This document shows positions 25,308-34,662 of a stretch of DNA of 64,000 nt, piece by piece. The notes under the pieces were generated by a model, which was given only the letters and a program-made list of their open reading frames with translations, was not told where the DNA came from and did not search any database. The DNA is from Polycyclovorans sp002706265 (lineage in GTDB: Bacteria > Pseudomonadota > Gammaproteobacteria > Nevskiales > Nevskiaceae): positions 1-64,000 of the forward strand of contig CAXBBM010000010.1 of assembly GCA_963973915.1 (NCBI GenBank), given 5' to 3'. Made by a program: the position numbers and the translations under genes. The stretch's first letter is position 1. Each line of letters starts with the position of its first letter.

Positions 25308-26344
25308 GTGGGTTTCTTCTTGGCGGCGCGAGATTTCGGGCCGGGTTTCGGCAGCAACTGGATGGCCTGCTCAAAATCTCGCTCTACGCGGCTTTCCAAG
25401 GCCGCTTGCTGCGCTTGGAACTTGGCGAACTCGGCCTCTGCCTTGCCCTGTGCCATGTCCTGCGAGATGCGCCCGGCGTGCGTCAGAATCTCGTGATCCG
25501 AGATGCGCAGAAACTCGTCCAGCTTGGCAATCCAACCCTTCATCGTCATCGCCTTGCCGCGCATGGCCTGCAACTCGGCAAACTCCAGATACAGGGTCAC
25601 GATGCGATTGAGCGCGTCCAGCTCATCGGCAGACAGATAGTTTTTGGCGACACCGGCATCCTGCCGCTTGATGCGCGTGCCGCTGGTGCTGGTCAGACCC
25701 ATCATGGGTTTGCTGGCGTCGGCGCGGCGGTAAATCACCTCTGCGGCGGTCTGTCCGTGCACGGCCCAGTGCATCTTGTTCTGCACGGCGGCAAAGAACG
25801 CCTGCGAGGCTTCCGCGCGCGGGTCGTAGTCAATACTGGTGGCGTAGATGTCCAGCACCTTGCGCCAGAACATCTTCTCCGATGAGCGGATGTCACGGAT
25901 GCGCGCCAGCAACTCATCAAAATAGACGCCCCCGCCACCCTGCTTGAGGCGCACGTCGTCCATGGCGAAGCCCTTGACCACGTACTCCCGCAACTGCTCA
26001 ATGGCCCACTGGCGAAAGGTCGTGCCGCGTGATGAGCGCACCCGGAAGCCCACGGCCAGAACGGCATCCAAGGCATAGTGCTCAAGGTCTCGCGTGACCT
26101 GCCGCGTGCCCTCCACGCGAACTGTTCGGAAACGCCGAATAGTTCGTTCAGCTTGCAACTCACCCTCCGCCACGATGCCTTTCAGATGCTCGTTGATGGT
26201 CGGTACCGTGACTTGGAATAACGCTGCCATCTGCGCCTGGGTCAGCCACAGGGTCTCGCCCTCAAAGCGGCACTCCACGCGCGTCCGGCCATCGTCGGTC
26301 TGGTACAGCAGCACCTCGCCCTTCGGCGGCCCCGGTTCGTTCAT
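25304..26344 (-). CDS. RhuM family protein between mod and res
   Basis: The 346-residue protein begins MNEPGPPKGEVLLYQ and has the RhuM N-terminal block (ETLWLTQAQMAALFQVTVPTINEHLK). The middle includes LDAVLAVGFRVRSSRGTTFRQWA, and the C-terminus is a Lys-rich tail after a helical region. RhuM is named from a Salmonella pathogenicity-island gene of unknown function. The N-terminal part resembles an HTH and the family is common inside mobile or defence loci. Start 26344 is 4 bp after the mod stop. An in-frame ATG at 26368 would overlap mod. The tight packing suggests a partner in the same system. Confidence 0.82.
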   Translation of the reverse strand: MNEPGPPKGEVLLYQTDDGRTRVECRFEGETLWLTQAQMAALFQVTVPTINEHLKGIVAEGELQAERTIRRFRTVRVEGTRQVTRDLEHYALDAVLAVGFRVRSSRGTTFRQWAIEQLREYVVKGFAMDDVRLKQGGGGVYFDELLARIRDIRSSEKMFWRKVLDIYATSIDYDPRAEASQAFFAAVQNKMHWAVHGQTAAEVIYRRADASKPMMGLTSTSGTRIKRQDAGVAKNYLSADELDALNRIVTLYLEFAELQAMRGKAMTMKGWIAKLDEFLRISDHEILTHAGRISQDMAQGKAEAEFAKFQAQQAALESRVERDFEQAIQLLPKPGPKSRAAKKKPT

Positions 26345-26348
26345 GGCA

Positions 26349-27869
26349 TCACCGGCTCTTGATGTCATAGGGAATCTGCCTGAAGGTCACGCCCTCCGCC
26401 GCCAGCTTGGCATCGCCCAGGCGCGTGGTTTCGCCGTAGATCACCTTGGGGCCGTCGTGCGGGTATTGCTCGTTGAGCATCTGCAACACCGCGTGCGTCA
26501 GCACATTGCCGCCCTGCGGGCGCCTGTCACCCAGGATGCCGTTGTAGAGCAGGTAATAGGCCGCACCGTTATGCAGTCCCAGCAGCGGCTTGTTCAAGGC
26601 ATTGGCTGCGGGTGTCGCGGTCTCGTAGTGCCAGATAAACGCGGCCAGCGTGCCGAAGCGCACTTCGGGGTTGATGCGGCCATCGGCATCAAAGGCGGTT
26701 TGCCCGAGCGTGCAGAAACGGAAGCCGCCGCCGCCCTTCCAGCCCACCGCCTCGCTGATGCCGCCCTGCTCGCCGTCGATGACCTTCTGGAGGCGAAATA
26801 CGCAGTGCGTGCGCGCGTGTTCGCCCATCTCGATGCCGATGTAGCGACGGCCCATCTTGTGTGCCACGGCGGCGGTTGTGCCGGAGCCCAGGAAGGAATC
26901 TAGTACGAGGTCGCCGGGGTTGGTGGCGATATGCAGTGCGCGCTGCAAAAGCCGTTCTGGCTTTGGCGTGCCGAACGACTCTTGACCGGGGAACAAAGCG
27001 CGCATCTCATTCTTTGACGTTCGATTGCTTCCCACTGCGTCTTTGTGCCAGAGGGTGCGAGGCACCAAGTCGCTGACCTCAGATAAGTATCTTTTGATGC
27101 TTGGCCGCGCATCACCGCTTGGCCCCCACCAGATACGTCCGTCCGCGTCCAATGTGCGCAGCTTTTCCTCCGATATACGCCAGTAGCGGCCAGGTGGCGG
27201 GGAAAAAATCCGTCCGGTTGGTCCGGCAACGCTGTACTGGCCCCTAGAGTAAGGCTTGTTGGCATACGGGTCTCCCGGAAGCCAAACACCGCGCTGGTCA
27301 TTGTCAGGGTTTGAGTAAATGGCGTCGGACTCTGCTGTGCGAGCCAGCTTGATTGGCGTCCAGTCGGGATGACGCGCGTAGACAAAAATGAAGTCGTGGT
27401 CCGAAGAAAACTGACGGGCGGAGTTTCGCGGCGAATCAGCCTTCTCCCATATCACCGTCGTTACAAAATTCGCGCGCCCGAACACCTCGTCCATCAGCAC
27501 CTTGAGGTAGTGCGCTTCGTTGTCGTCAATCGAGACCCAGATGCTGCCGTCCTCAGCCAGCAGTTCCCGCAGCAGCACCAGACGCGGATACATCATGCTC
27601 AGCCATTGGCTGTGCTCCAGCTTGTCGTCGTAGTGCTCGAACGCCGACTGCGTGTTGTACGGCGGGTCGATGAAGATGCACTTCACGCGCCCGGCATAGA
27701 CGGGGATCAGCGCCTTCAGCGCCAGCAGGTTGTCTCCCTGAATCAGCAGATTCTCCGGCGGGGTGTCCTCGCTGCCGCCGAAGACGGCTTCTTGCTGGAG
27801 CAGGTGCGTGGGCACTGCGCCCACAGCCGCCTTGGCCTGATTTTTATTGACCCAATCCAGAAAAGGCAT
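26349..27869 (-). CDS. Site-specific DNA methyltransferase, type III Mod-like
   Basis: The 506-residue protein has catalytic motif DPPYNT starting at residue 68, before the SAM-binding motif FLGSGTT in the second half, which is the beta-class N6-adenine/N4-cytosine order. A type III-style ERLLQRALHIATNPGDLVLD segment precedes the SAM motif. The ATG at 27869 begins MPFLDWVNKNQA, a typical start of this group. The frame is open 216 bp upstream but that sequence is basic and low-quality. It is the first gene of mod-RhuM-res. Confidence 0.9.
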   Translation of the reverse strand: MPFLDWVNKNQAKAAVGAVPTHLLQQEAVFGGSEDTPPENLLIQGDNLLALKALIPVYAGRVKCIFIDPPYNTQSAFEHYDDKLEHSQWLSMMYPRLVLLRELLAEDGSIWVSIDDNEAHYLKVLMDEVFGRANFVTTVIWEKADSPRNSARQFSSDHDFIFVYARHPDWTPIKLARTAESDAIYSNPDNDQRGVWLPGDPYANKPYSRGQYSVAGPTGRIFSPPPGRYWRISEEKLRTLDADGRIWWGPSGDARPSIKRYLSEVSDLVPRTLWHKDAVGSNRTSKNEMRALFPGQESFGTPKPERLLQRALHIATNPGDLVLDSFLGSGTTAAVAHKMGRRYIGIEMGEHARTHCVFRLQKVIDGEQGGISEAVGWKGGGGFRFCTLGQTAFDADGRINPEVRFGTLAAFIWHYETATPAANALNKPLLGLHNGAAYYLLYNGILGDRRPQGGNVLTHAVLQMLNEQYPHDGPKVIYGETTRLGDAKLAAEGVTFRQIPYDIKSR

Positions 27870-28152
27870 CGCCCCCGTCCACTCCCTTTTTGTTGTGCAC
27901 GGGAGTCTACCGGGTGCGGGCGGCCCAGCACCGCTGCGGATCAGGCGACGCGGTGGCCTTGCTGAACCAGCCAATGGCGCCCGTGCGGCCTTCTTCACTC
28001 TGGCGGTCCAAGAAGTGCTGAATGTCCACCGCATGCACCCCGAATCGCGACCCTGAGATCGAACGCATCGGTGTCTGCAGTGCACTGTTTCTCACACGGC
28101 GTTGTTTTGACTCGTCACACTGCGATCGGTTGGGCCGCGCTTGGAAGGCCTT

Positions 28153-29523
28153 CTACTTGCCGATACAGAACCCGGCAAAGATGCGACCCAGCAGGTCTTC
28201 CTGGCTAAAGCGGCCGGTGATTTCGCCCAGCGCGTCGTGGGCCAGTCGCAGCTCTTCGGCCGCCAGTTCGGCAAAAGCCTGGTCGGCAAGCTGGGTGCGC
28301 GCCAGACGCAGGTGTGCAGCGGCGCGGCGCAGGGCATCGATGTGGCGGGTGCGCGCGGTGAACAGGGGTTCGTCCGAGGCGTTCAGGCCGGCGTGGCGGT
28401 GCAGGGCGGCGACCAGATCGGCCACGCCCTGCCCGGCCTTGGCCGCCAGGCCCAGGGTGGGGGGATCACCGCCCGGTCGCCAACCCACCACGCCGCCACT
28501 CAGGTCGACCTTGTTGGCCAGCCGCCAGCAGGGGCGGTCCGGCCCCAGCCGGGTGAGCAGCGCGGCGTCGTCGGCACTCATGCCCTGCCGGTCGTCGACC
28601 AGAAACCAGACCAGATCGGCCTGCTCGATGGCGGCCCAGGCGCGGCGAATGCCCTCGGCCTCGATGGCGTCTTCGGTGTCGCGCAGGCCGGCGGTGTCGA
28701 TCAGCGTGACCGGCAGTCCATCGAGCGTCAGATGTTCGCGCAGCAGGTCGCGGGTGGTGCCCGGCACGTCGGTGACGATGGCCGCGTCGACGCCGGCCAG
28801 CTGGTTGAGCAGGGTCGATTTGCCGACGTTGGGCGCGCCGCTGAGCACCACCGTCAACCCTTGCTGCAGCGCCCGGCCGCGCTGCGCGTCGGCGCTCAGG
28901 TGCTGCAGGTCTTCATCCAGCGCGGCCAGACGGGCGTGCAGGTCGGCGTCGGCCAGCCAGTCAACATCCTGGTCAGAGAAATCCAGCGCACCCTCGATGA
29001 ACACGCGCGCCGCCACCAGCGCTTCGGCCAACGCGGTGATGCGCGTCGAAAAACGCCCTTCCAGCGACTGGAACGCGGCCTTGGCAGCGCGTGCCGAGCC
29101 GGCGTCCACGAGGTCGATGATGGCTTCGGCCTGGGCCAGATCGAGTTTGCCGTTGACGAACGCCCGCTCCGAAAACTCGCCGGGCCGCGCCACGCGCGCG
29201 CCATGAACGCAGGCGGCGCGCAGCAGGGCATCGAGCGCGGCGGCGCTGCCGTGGCCCTGCAGTTCGACCACGTCTTCGCCGGTGAACGAGGCCGGCGCCC
29301 TGAAGCACAGCAGCAGGCCCTGATCGAGCGCGGCGCCGTCGGCATCATGGAAGGTGCGCAGGGCGGCCTGCCGTGGCGCGGGCAGGGGGGCGCCGGTCAG
29401 CGCGTGGGCCACCGCGAAGGCCATGGCCCCGGACAACCTGAGAATGCCCACCCCGCCCCGCCCGGCGGCGGTCGCCACCGCCACGATGGTGTCGCCGGCG
29501 GCCGGCGGCGGGGCGGTTACCAC
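28153..29523 (-). CDS. mnmE: tRNA uridine-5-carboxymethylaminomethyl modification GTPase MnmE
   Basis: The 456-residue GTPase acts with MnmG to modify U34 of tRNAs. It has the folate-binding N-terminal domain (TIVAVATAAGRGGVGILRLSG), a helical domain, an inserted G domain with P-loop GAPNVGKS (229-236) and DTAG, and the C-terminal CIGK (453-456), whose Cys is conserved. It is downstream of yidC by 12 bp. Its end is the right boundary of the apparent island. Confidence 0.97.
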   Translation of the reverse strand: MVTAPPPAAGDTIVAVATAAGRGGVGILRLSGAMAFAVAHALTGAPLPAPRQAALRTFHDADGAALDQGLLLCFRAPASFTGEDVVELQGHGSAAALDALLRAACVHGARVARPGEFSERAFVNGKLDLAQAEAIIDLVDAGSARAAKAAFQSLEGRFSTRITALAEALVAARVFIEGALDFSDQDVDWLADADLHARLAALDEDLQHLSADAQRGRALQQGLTVVLSGAPNVGKSTLLNQLAGVDAAIVTDVPGTTRDLLREHLTLDGLPVTLIDTAGLRDTEDAIEAEGIRRAWAAIEQADLVWFLVDDRQGMSADDAALLTRLGPDRPCWRLANKVDLSGGVVGWRPGGDPPTLGLAAKAGQGVADLVAALHRHAGLNASDEPLFTARTRHIDALRRAAAHLRLARTQLADQAFAELAAEELRLAHDALGEITGRFSQEDLLGRIFAGFCIGK

Positions 29524-29535
29524 CGGCGATGCGCG

Positions 29536-31263
29536 TTAGCGGCGCGCCGCTGCCTTGGCCGCATCTTCACGCTCGAGCTTGCGGGTGATGTACCACTGCT
29601 GGGCAATGCCGATGAGGTTGGAGGTCAGCCAGTAGAGCACCAGGCCGCTCTGGAAAAAGGTGAAGAACGCGGCAAGCATGATCGGCATCACCATCATGAT
29701 CTTCTGCTGCGTCGGGTCCATCATCTGCTGGCCGGAGATCTTCTGCTGCACCCACATCGAAATGCCGAACAGCACCGGCAGCACGAACCACGGATCGGGC
29801 AGCGCAAGGTCGTCAATCCACAGGATGAAGGGCGCCTGGCGCAGTTCCACCGACTCCAGCAGCACCCAGTACAGCGCAATGAACACCGGGAACTGCAGCA
29901 GCAGCGGCCAACAGCCGGCCAGCGGGTTGAAGCCCTCTTTCTTGTAGAGGTCCATCATCGCTTTCTGCAGCGCTTCGCGATTGTCGCTGTAGCGCTCACG
30001 AATGTCGGCGATGCGCGGCGCGAATTTCTTCATCTTCGCCATCGACCGGTACTGGGCTTCCGAGAGCTTGTACATCGCGCCCTTGACCAGCAGCGTGAGC
30101 AGAATGATCGCAAAGCCCCAGTTGCCGGTCAGCGCGTGGAACTTGCTGAGCACCCAGAACAAGGGGCCGGAGATGGGCGTGAGAATGCCGTAGTCGGTGG
30201 TCAACTGCATGCCGGGCGCGATGTCGGGCAGGCGGTCCTGCAGCTTCGGGCCCACGAAGAACGGCGTGACGAACACCTGCTGCTCGCCCGGCGCGACAGT
30301 GCGGCTGGCACCCACGTACTGCGCGAAGTAACCCTGGTCGGCGGCCGGTCGCGTTGCAAACGTGGCCACGGCATCGGGGTCGTTGATGATGGCGGTCACG
30401 AAGTAGTGCTGCAGAAAGCCGATCCAGCCGCCGGTCTGCTGCTTTTCGAAGGCTTCGTCGGCAACGTCGTCGAGCTTGATCTTCTCGAAACGGTAGCCAT
30501 CACCGTCTTCGCGCTGTTCATAGAACGCGGTGCCAGTGAAGGTCATGGCGAACCGGGGCTCGCCGCCGGTGGCAAACGCCGTGCGCTGGAAGCGCGCATA
30601 CGGGCTCAGGTCCAATGCGGCGGCGCCGGTGTTGGTGACCTCGTGGCGAATCTCGGCCAGATAGCGGTCGCGTTCGAAGCGGTAGATCTTGCGCACTTCG
30701 GCGCCATCGACCGAGGCGGTCAGCACCAGCTCGACGGCGTCCTGGCCGTCGGCCAGGCGCACGTGTGGCGTCTTGGTGCTGAACTCGGTGAGGTGCGTCA
30801 CCAGGGCAGACTCGGTGCCCACCAGCCCGCTCTGCAGAATGAACAGGCGTCCCATGCGGTCATCGAGCAGTGACAGGTTCTGCTCCGGATGCTCGGCCGA
30901 GACGCCGTAGCCCTTCAGCTCCAGGCGCCGAAGCTGCCCCCCTTGCAGGGCGATCTCGGCGCGCACGACATCGGTTTCGACCACCACGCGGGCGCCGGGG
31001 TCGGCCGGCGGCGCGTCGGCCGGGGCCTTGGCCGAGACGGCCTGCGGCACGTCGATGTCGGTGGGCGTGGTCGGCGCCGTCTTGCCGGCGTCAACGGGCA
31101 GGGCGGCCGGCACATCGTCCGGATTGGCGGGGGGCAGGGGCGCCGCCGACTCGGCCTGGGCGTCGCCATTGCGCGCGCTGCCGTAGTCGTCCTGCCAGCT
31201 CTGGAACAGGAAAAAACCCACCACGGCCAGCAGGGCGATCAGGACAAAACGGCGGTTTTCCAT
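29536..31263 (-). CDS. yidC: Membrane protein insertase YidC
   Basis: The 575-residue protein has the gammaproteobacterial layout: N-terminal transmembrane anchor (FVLIALLAVVGFFLFQSW), a Pro/Ala-rich linker, a large periplasmic beta-supersandwich (P1) domain, then the conserved five-helix insertase core from about residue 365 (LTGNWGFAIILLTLLVKG, PLAGCWPLLLQFPVFIALYW). It inserts membrane proteins alone or with SecYEG. It follows yidD by 14 bp and precedes mnmE. Confidence 0.97.
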   Translation of the reverse strand: MENRRFVLIALLAVVGFFLFQSWQDDYGSARNGDAQAESAAPLPPANPDDVPAALPVDAGKTAPTTPTDIDVPQAVSAKAPADAPPADPGARVVVETDVVRAEIALQGGQLRRLELKGYGVSAEHPEQNLSLLDDRMGRLFILQSGLVGTESALVTHLTEFSTKTPHVRLADGQDAVELVLTASVDGAEVRKIYRFERDRYLAEIRHEVTNTGAAALDLSPYARFQRTAFATGGEPRFAMTFTGTAFYEQREDGDGYRFEKIKLDDVADEAFEKQQTGGWIGFLQHYFVTAIINDPDAVATFATRPAADQGYFAQYVGASRTVAPGEQQVFVTPFFVGPKLQDRLPDIAPGMQLTTDYGILTPISGPLFWVLSKFHALTGNWGFAIILLTLLVKGAMYKLSEAQYRSMAKMKKFAPRIADIRERYSDNREALQKAMMDLYKKEGFNPLAGCWPLLLQFPVFIALYWVLLESVELRQAPFILWIDDLALPDPWFVLPVLFGISMWVQQKISGQQMMDPTQQKIMMVMPIMLAAFFTFFQSGLVLYWLTSNLIGIAQQWYITRKLEREDAAKAAARR

Positions 31264-31277
31264 GCGATCAGGAGTAC

Positions 31278-31568
31278 TTATGTGGAGCGAGGCGTCGTGG
31301 CCTCGTCGAGAGGGGAGGCGCAGCGGCAGTCGCGCGGCGGGACCGGGTCCAGTCCGCCTTCACGCAGCGGGTGGCAGCGCAGGATGCGCTTGCAGGCCAT
31401 CCACCCGCCCGCGAACGGGCCATGAACCTTGATGGCGTCGACGGCGTACTGGGAGCAGGTCGGATAATACCGGCAGCGCGGCGGCAGCAAGGGGCTGATG
31501 GCGTTGCGATAGACCCAGATCAGCCCCAGCATCAGGGCCGACAGCGCCGCCTTGAGCGGGCCGATCAT
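31278..31568 (-). CDS. yidD: Membrane protein insertion efficiency factor YidD
   Basis: The 96-residue protein shows the YidD signature: an amphipathic N-terminal helix, YRNAISPLLPPRCRYYPTCS with conserved cysteines, and GGWMACKRILRCHPL. It assists YidC-mediated insertion at the inner membrane. It overlaps rnpA by 4 bp. The C-terminal ~20 residues are longer and more Cys/Pro-rich than the family minimum. Confidence 0.95.
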   Translation of the reverse strand: MIGPLKAALSALMLGLIWVYRNAISPLLPPRCRYYPTCSQYAVDAIKVHGPFAGGWMACKRILRCHPLREGGLDPVPPRDCRCASPLDEATTPRST

Positions 31569-31903
31569 GCCTTGAGCCGCGACCAGAGCAGCTCGAAGCT
31601 CTCGCGCAGACGTTCGGGCGGCACCTTGCCGGCATCGGCACGCGCCAGCACCACCACATCGACCGCACTGAGGTCGGCGGCGTGCAGGCGAAAGCTCTCA
31701 CGCGCCCAGCGCTTCACCTGGTTGCGCGCAACCGCGCGCTTGAGTGACTTCTTGGCAATGGCGAGCCCCAGTCGGGGATGGGCTTCAGCGTTGCTGCGCA
31801 CCACGGCCGTCAGGCCGGGAAAGCTGAAACGGCGCCCGTCGGCAAACACCGCCTTGAACGAGGCGGGCGTGAGCAGGCGGGCACTGCGGGGGAAGCGATG
31901 CAT
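31565..31903 (-). CDS. rnpA: Ribonuclease P protein component
   Basis: The 112-residue basic protein is the protein subunit of RNase P for tRNA 5' maturation. It has the family blocks FKAVFADGRRF and RLGLAIAKKSLKRAVARNQVKRWARESFR, the latter the RNR motif that binds RNase P RNA. The ATG at 31903 matches the family length. A long in-frame extension across rpmH is ignored. It follows rpmH by 38 bp. Confidence 0.97.
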   Translation of the reverse strand: MHRFPRSARLLTPASFKAVFADGRRFSFPGLTAVVRSNAEAHPRLGLAIAKKSLKRAVARNQVKRWARESFRLHAADLSAVDVVVLARADAGKVPPERLRESFELLWSRLKA

Positions 31904-31941
31904 GTGCGTCCCCTCATCATTCAACGGTCGTGACCGCCCGC

Positions 31942-32079
31942 TCAGACTGCGAGGCGCTTGCGACCCTTGGCACGACGACGGTTGATCACGGCGCGACCAC
32001 CCGGGGTGGCCATGCGGGCACGGAAACCGTGGGTACGCGCACGACGGACTTTGCTGGGCTGAAAGGTACGTTTTGACAT
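31942..32079 (-). CDS. rpmH: 50S ribosomal protein L34
   Basis: The 45-residue, highly basic protein is a canonical L34 (KRTFQPSKVRRARTHGFRAR, then GRAVINRRRAKGRKRL). It leads the rpmH-rnpA-yidD-yidC-mnmE operon. The gene upstream is the ABC permease, not dnaA. A good promoter sits 39 bp upstream of the start. Confidence 0.98.
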   Translation of the reverse strand: MSKRTFQPSKVRRARTHGFRARMATPGGRAVINRRRAKGRKRLAV

Positions 32080-32117
32080 GACGAGGCTCGAAAGACCGAC
32101 TACAAAAAAGGGCGCGG

Positions 32118-32146
32118 AGCGTACCACCCGCACCGGGGTGCGGCAA
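32118..32146 (-). promoter_or_regulatory. Sigma-70 promoter of rpmH operon
   Basis: On the minus strand, TTGCCG (32146-32141) and TACGCT (32123-32118) are separated by exactly 17 bp. The spacer holds a GC-rich palindrome. Farther downstream a CGCGCCC followed by six T residues can pair with GGGCGCG just after the permease stop, so a terminator for the upstream operon may overlap this promoter. Confidence 0.65.
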
Positions 32147-32169
32147 GCGCCGGCCTGCGGCCACGCGCC

Positions 32170-34662
32170 CTAGTCGCCGCGCAACACATGCGCCGGCGGC
32201 GTGTTGAGGGCGCGGCGCACGCTGAGCAGGCCCATCACCGTCACCAGCGTCGCGCCGGCCAGACCGCCGCCGAGCCAGATCATCGGCCGCGGGCCGTAGG
32301 GAATCTGAAACACCTGTGCGGCCAGCCCCCAGGCGATCAGTTGCGCGGTCATGGCGGCCGTCAGCCCCGCCAACAGGCCCAGCACCGCGTATTCGGCGAG
32401 CAGGCCGGCGCGGATCACCGAGCGCCGGGCGCCCAGGGTGCGCAGCAGCGCGACCTCGCGGGCGCGTTCGTCACGGGTGCCGATCATTGCCGACAGCAGC
32501 ACCAGCAGCCCCGCCGCCAGCGCGAACAGGAAAATCAGCTCCACCGCACGGACGATGCGGTCCATGATGCCGCGCACCTGCGTCAGCAGGGCGTCGATGT
32601 CCAGCGCCGTGACATTGGGAAAGGCCGCCACCAGATCCCGCAGAATCGGCCGCTGCGTCGGGTCGAGATAGGCGCTGGTGAGGTACTGCGTGGGCACGTT
32701 GCCGTCGAGCACGCCGGGCGGCGCCAACAGGAAGAAATTGGGCTGAAAGCTGTCCCAGCGCACGGTGCGGATGTTGTTGACGGTGAGTGTTACCACGTCG
32801 CCCGCAAAATCCAGGGTCAGGCTGTCGCCCAGCCCCACGCCCAGCCGCTCGACCACGTAGTCGTCAATCGACAGCCACGGCTGGCCGCGGCCGGCCTCGC
32901 CCCACCATTGGCCGGTATGGACCTCGTTGTCGTCATTGAGCCGGGTGCTCCACGACAGGTTGAAGTCGCGGTTGATCCAGCGCTGGGTTTCGGGATCGTC
33001 GAACGTGTCTACCGTCACAGTCTGGCCGTTGATCGCCATCAGGCGGCCACGCGCCTGCGGCCAGAAGCGCGGCGCAGGAAGGTCGCGTTCGGCGAAAAAG
33101 GTCTTCAGCGGCGCCACCTGCCCGGGCTGGATGTTGATGAAAAACTGGTTGGGCGTGCCCTCCGGCAAACGGTCACGCCAGGCATTGAGCAGATCGCGCT
33201 GCACCACCGATACCAGCAGCAGCGCCACCAACGCCACGCCCAGCGCCACCAGTTGGCCGACGGTGGCGCCCTGACGCCGCACCAGGTTGCCCAGCCCGAA
33301 CCGCCACGCCGCTCCGCCGGCCTGACGCAGCGGCGCCAGCAGGCGCACCAAAGCAAAGCCAACACCGCCCAGCAGCAGCGCCAGCGCCAGCCCGCCGCCG
33401 ATCACGGCGGCGGTGGTCTTGAGGCTGCTGGTCTGCCACAGCAACAGGGCCAGCACCGCCCCCACGCCACTGAGCCGCGCACCCCAGCCCAGACGATCCG
33501 GCACTGCCGTGCGCTGAAAGACCCGGGCGGGCGGCGTGTTGCGCGCCGCCACCAGCGGCGGCAGACCAAAGCCCAGCACCAGCAGCAGGGCCAGCACGCC
33601 GCCGCCGAACAGGGGCGCCAGCGACGGCGGCGGCAGTTCAAGCTGGATCAGCTCACCCAGAATCGCCGCGATGCCCGCCTGCCCCAACCAGCCCAGCGCC
33701 GCGCCGACCGCGCCGCCGAGCACGCCCAGCAGAGCCAGCATCAGGCCCAGCGTCTGCAGGATGAAGCCGCCCGAGGCCCCCAGACATTTCAGCAGCGCCA
33801 CTTCATCGCGCAACCGCAGGCCGAACTGCCAGGCACTCAGTGCGATGGCGACGGCAGCCAGCAGGCTGGCGGCGCTGCTGGCCACGGCCAGAAAGGTGTC
33901 GGCCCGCGCCAGGGCCTGGGTCAGCTCCGGCCGCGAGCCCTGCGGCGAGGTGCGGCGCACGTCATCGGGCAGGGCCAGCGCGCCCAGCGCCGCGCGCCCT
34001 TCGGCGTCGGCACGGGCCAGCAGGCCGTACTGCGCCCGGGCACCTTCGTTGAGCAGGCCGCTGGCGGCGGCATCTTCAAGGTTCACCAAGAGGCGCGGTG
34101 CGAGGTCTGAGAAACCGGCGCCGCGCCCCGGCTCGTCGATGACCACGCGCGTCAAAGTCAATGCCCGTCCGCCCAGCTGCACGCTGACGCCGGGCGCCTG
34201 CACCGCCAGCGCCTGCCACAGCCGCGCGTCGCCCCAGGCCTCACCGGGCGGCGGGCCGCCCTGCACGCTTTGGCCAGATTCGAACGGCCGGTCGGCCACG
34301 CGCAGGCTGCCGCGCGTGGGGAAGGCCGCGTCCACCGCCTTCACCGACGCCAAGGCCGAGGTCTGGTCGACAAACACCACCGACGGAAACACGGTCTGCG
34401 ACGAGGTCTGCAGCGATCGGGCGGCGATCTCGCCAGTCAGCGTGCCGGGTAGCGGGTTGCGGCTGCTGAACAGCCAGTCACCGCCCAGGGTGTCGCCGGT
34501 CTGGGCGCTGATCGCCTGACTCATGCGCTCGCTGAACAGCGCCACGGCGGCGTGGCTGGCGACGGCGACGGCCACGGCCATCATCAGAATCAGCAGTTCG
34601 CCGGAACGCCCGGCACGACGCAGGCGGCGCAGCGCCTGCGCCATCACGGCGGGCAGGTTCAT
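32170..34662 (-). CDS. ybbP: FtsX-like ABC transporter permease (YbbP)
   Basis: The 830-residue protein has the YbbP arrangement of about ten membrane helices: one near the N-terminus (LLILMMAVAVAVASHAAVALF), a large periplasmic domain, FtsX-like blocks in the middle and a last FtsX block near the C-terminus (DERAREVALLRTLGARRSVIR). It overlaps the ATPase gene by 4 bp. The YbbA/YbbP transporter is linked in some bacteria to lipid or hydrophobic-compound export, and its substrate is not certain. Confidence 0.9.
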   Translation of the reverse strand: MNLPAVMAQALRRLRRAGRSGELLILMMAVAVAVASHAAVALFSERMSQAISAQTGDTLGGDWLFSSRNPLPGTLTGEIAARSLQTSSQTVFPSVVFVDQTSALASVKAVDAAFPTRGSLRVADRPFESGQSVQGGPPPGEAWGDARLWQALAVQAPGVSVQLGGRALTLTRVVIDEPGRGAGFSDLAPRLLVNLEDAAASGLLNEGARAQYGLLARADAEGRAALGALALPDDVRRTSPQGSRPELTQALARADTFLAVASSAASLLAAVAIALSAWQFGLRLRDEVALLKCLGASGGFILQTLGLMLALLGVLGGAVGAALGWLGQAGIAAILGELIQLELPPPSLAPLFGGGVLALLLVLGFGLPPLVAARNTPPARVFQRTAVPDRLGWGARLSGVGAVLALLLWQTSSLKTTAAVIGGGLALALLLGGVGFALVRLLAPLRQAGGAAWRFGLGNLVRRQGATVGQLVALGVALVALLLVSVVQRDLLNAWRDRLPEGTPNQFFINIQPGQVAPLKTFFAERDLPAPRFWPQARGRLMAINGQTVTVDTFDDPETQRWINRDFNLSWSTRLNDDNEVHTGQWWGEAGRGQPWLSIDDYVVERLGVGLGDSLTLDFAGDVVTLTVNNIRTVRWDSFQPNFFLLAPPGVLDGNVPTQYLTSAYLDPTQRPILRDLVAAFPNVTALDIDALLTQVRGIMDRIVRAVELIFLFALAAGLLVLLSAMIGTRDERAREVALLRTLGARRSVIRAGLLAEYAVLGLLAGLTAAMTAQLIAWGLAAQVFQIPYGPRPMIWLGGGLAGATLVTVMGLLSVRRALNTPPAHVLRGD

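Noticed and set aside
27907..28095. 62-codon minus-strand frame between mod and mnmE
   Set aside because: It begins with GTG, shares no recognisable domain and overlaps the in-frame extension of mod. It may be a decayed island gene, but nothing supports a product.
28141..30873. 910-codon open frame on the plus strand opposite mnmE and yidC
   Set aside because: It is antisense to two clearly recognised genes and reads as low-complexity Ala/Gly/Arg/Gln sequence, typical of shadow frames in G+C-rich DNA.
32188..34110. 640-codon plus-strand frame opposite ybbP
   Set aside because: Shadow of the permease: Gln/Arg/His-rich, no motif, no ribosome binding site.
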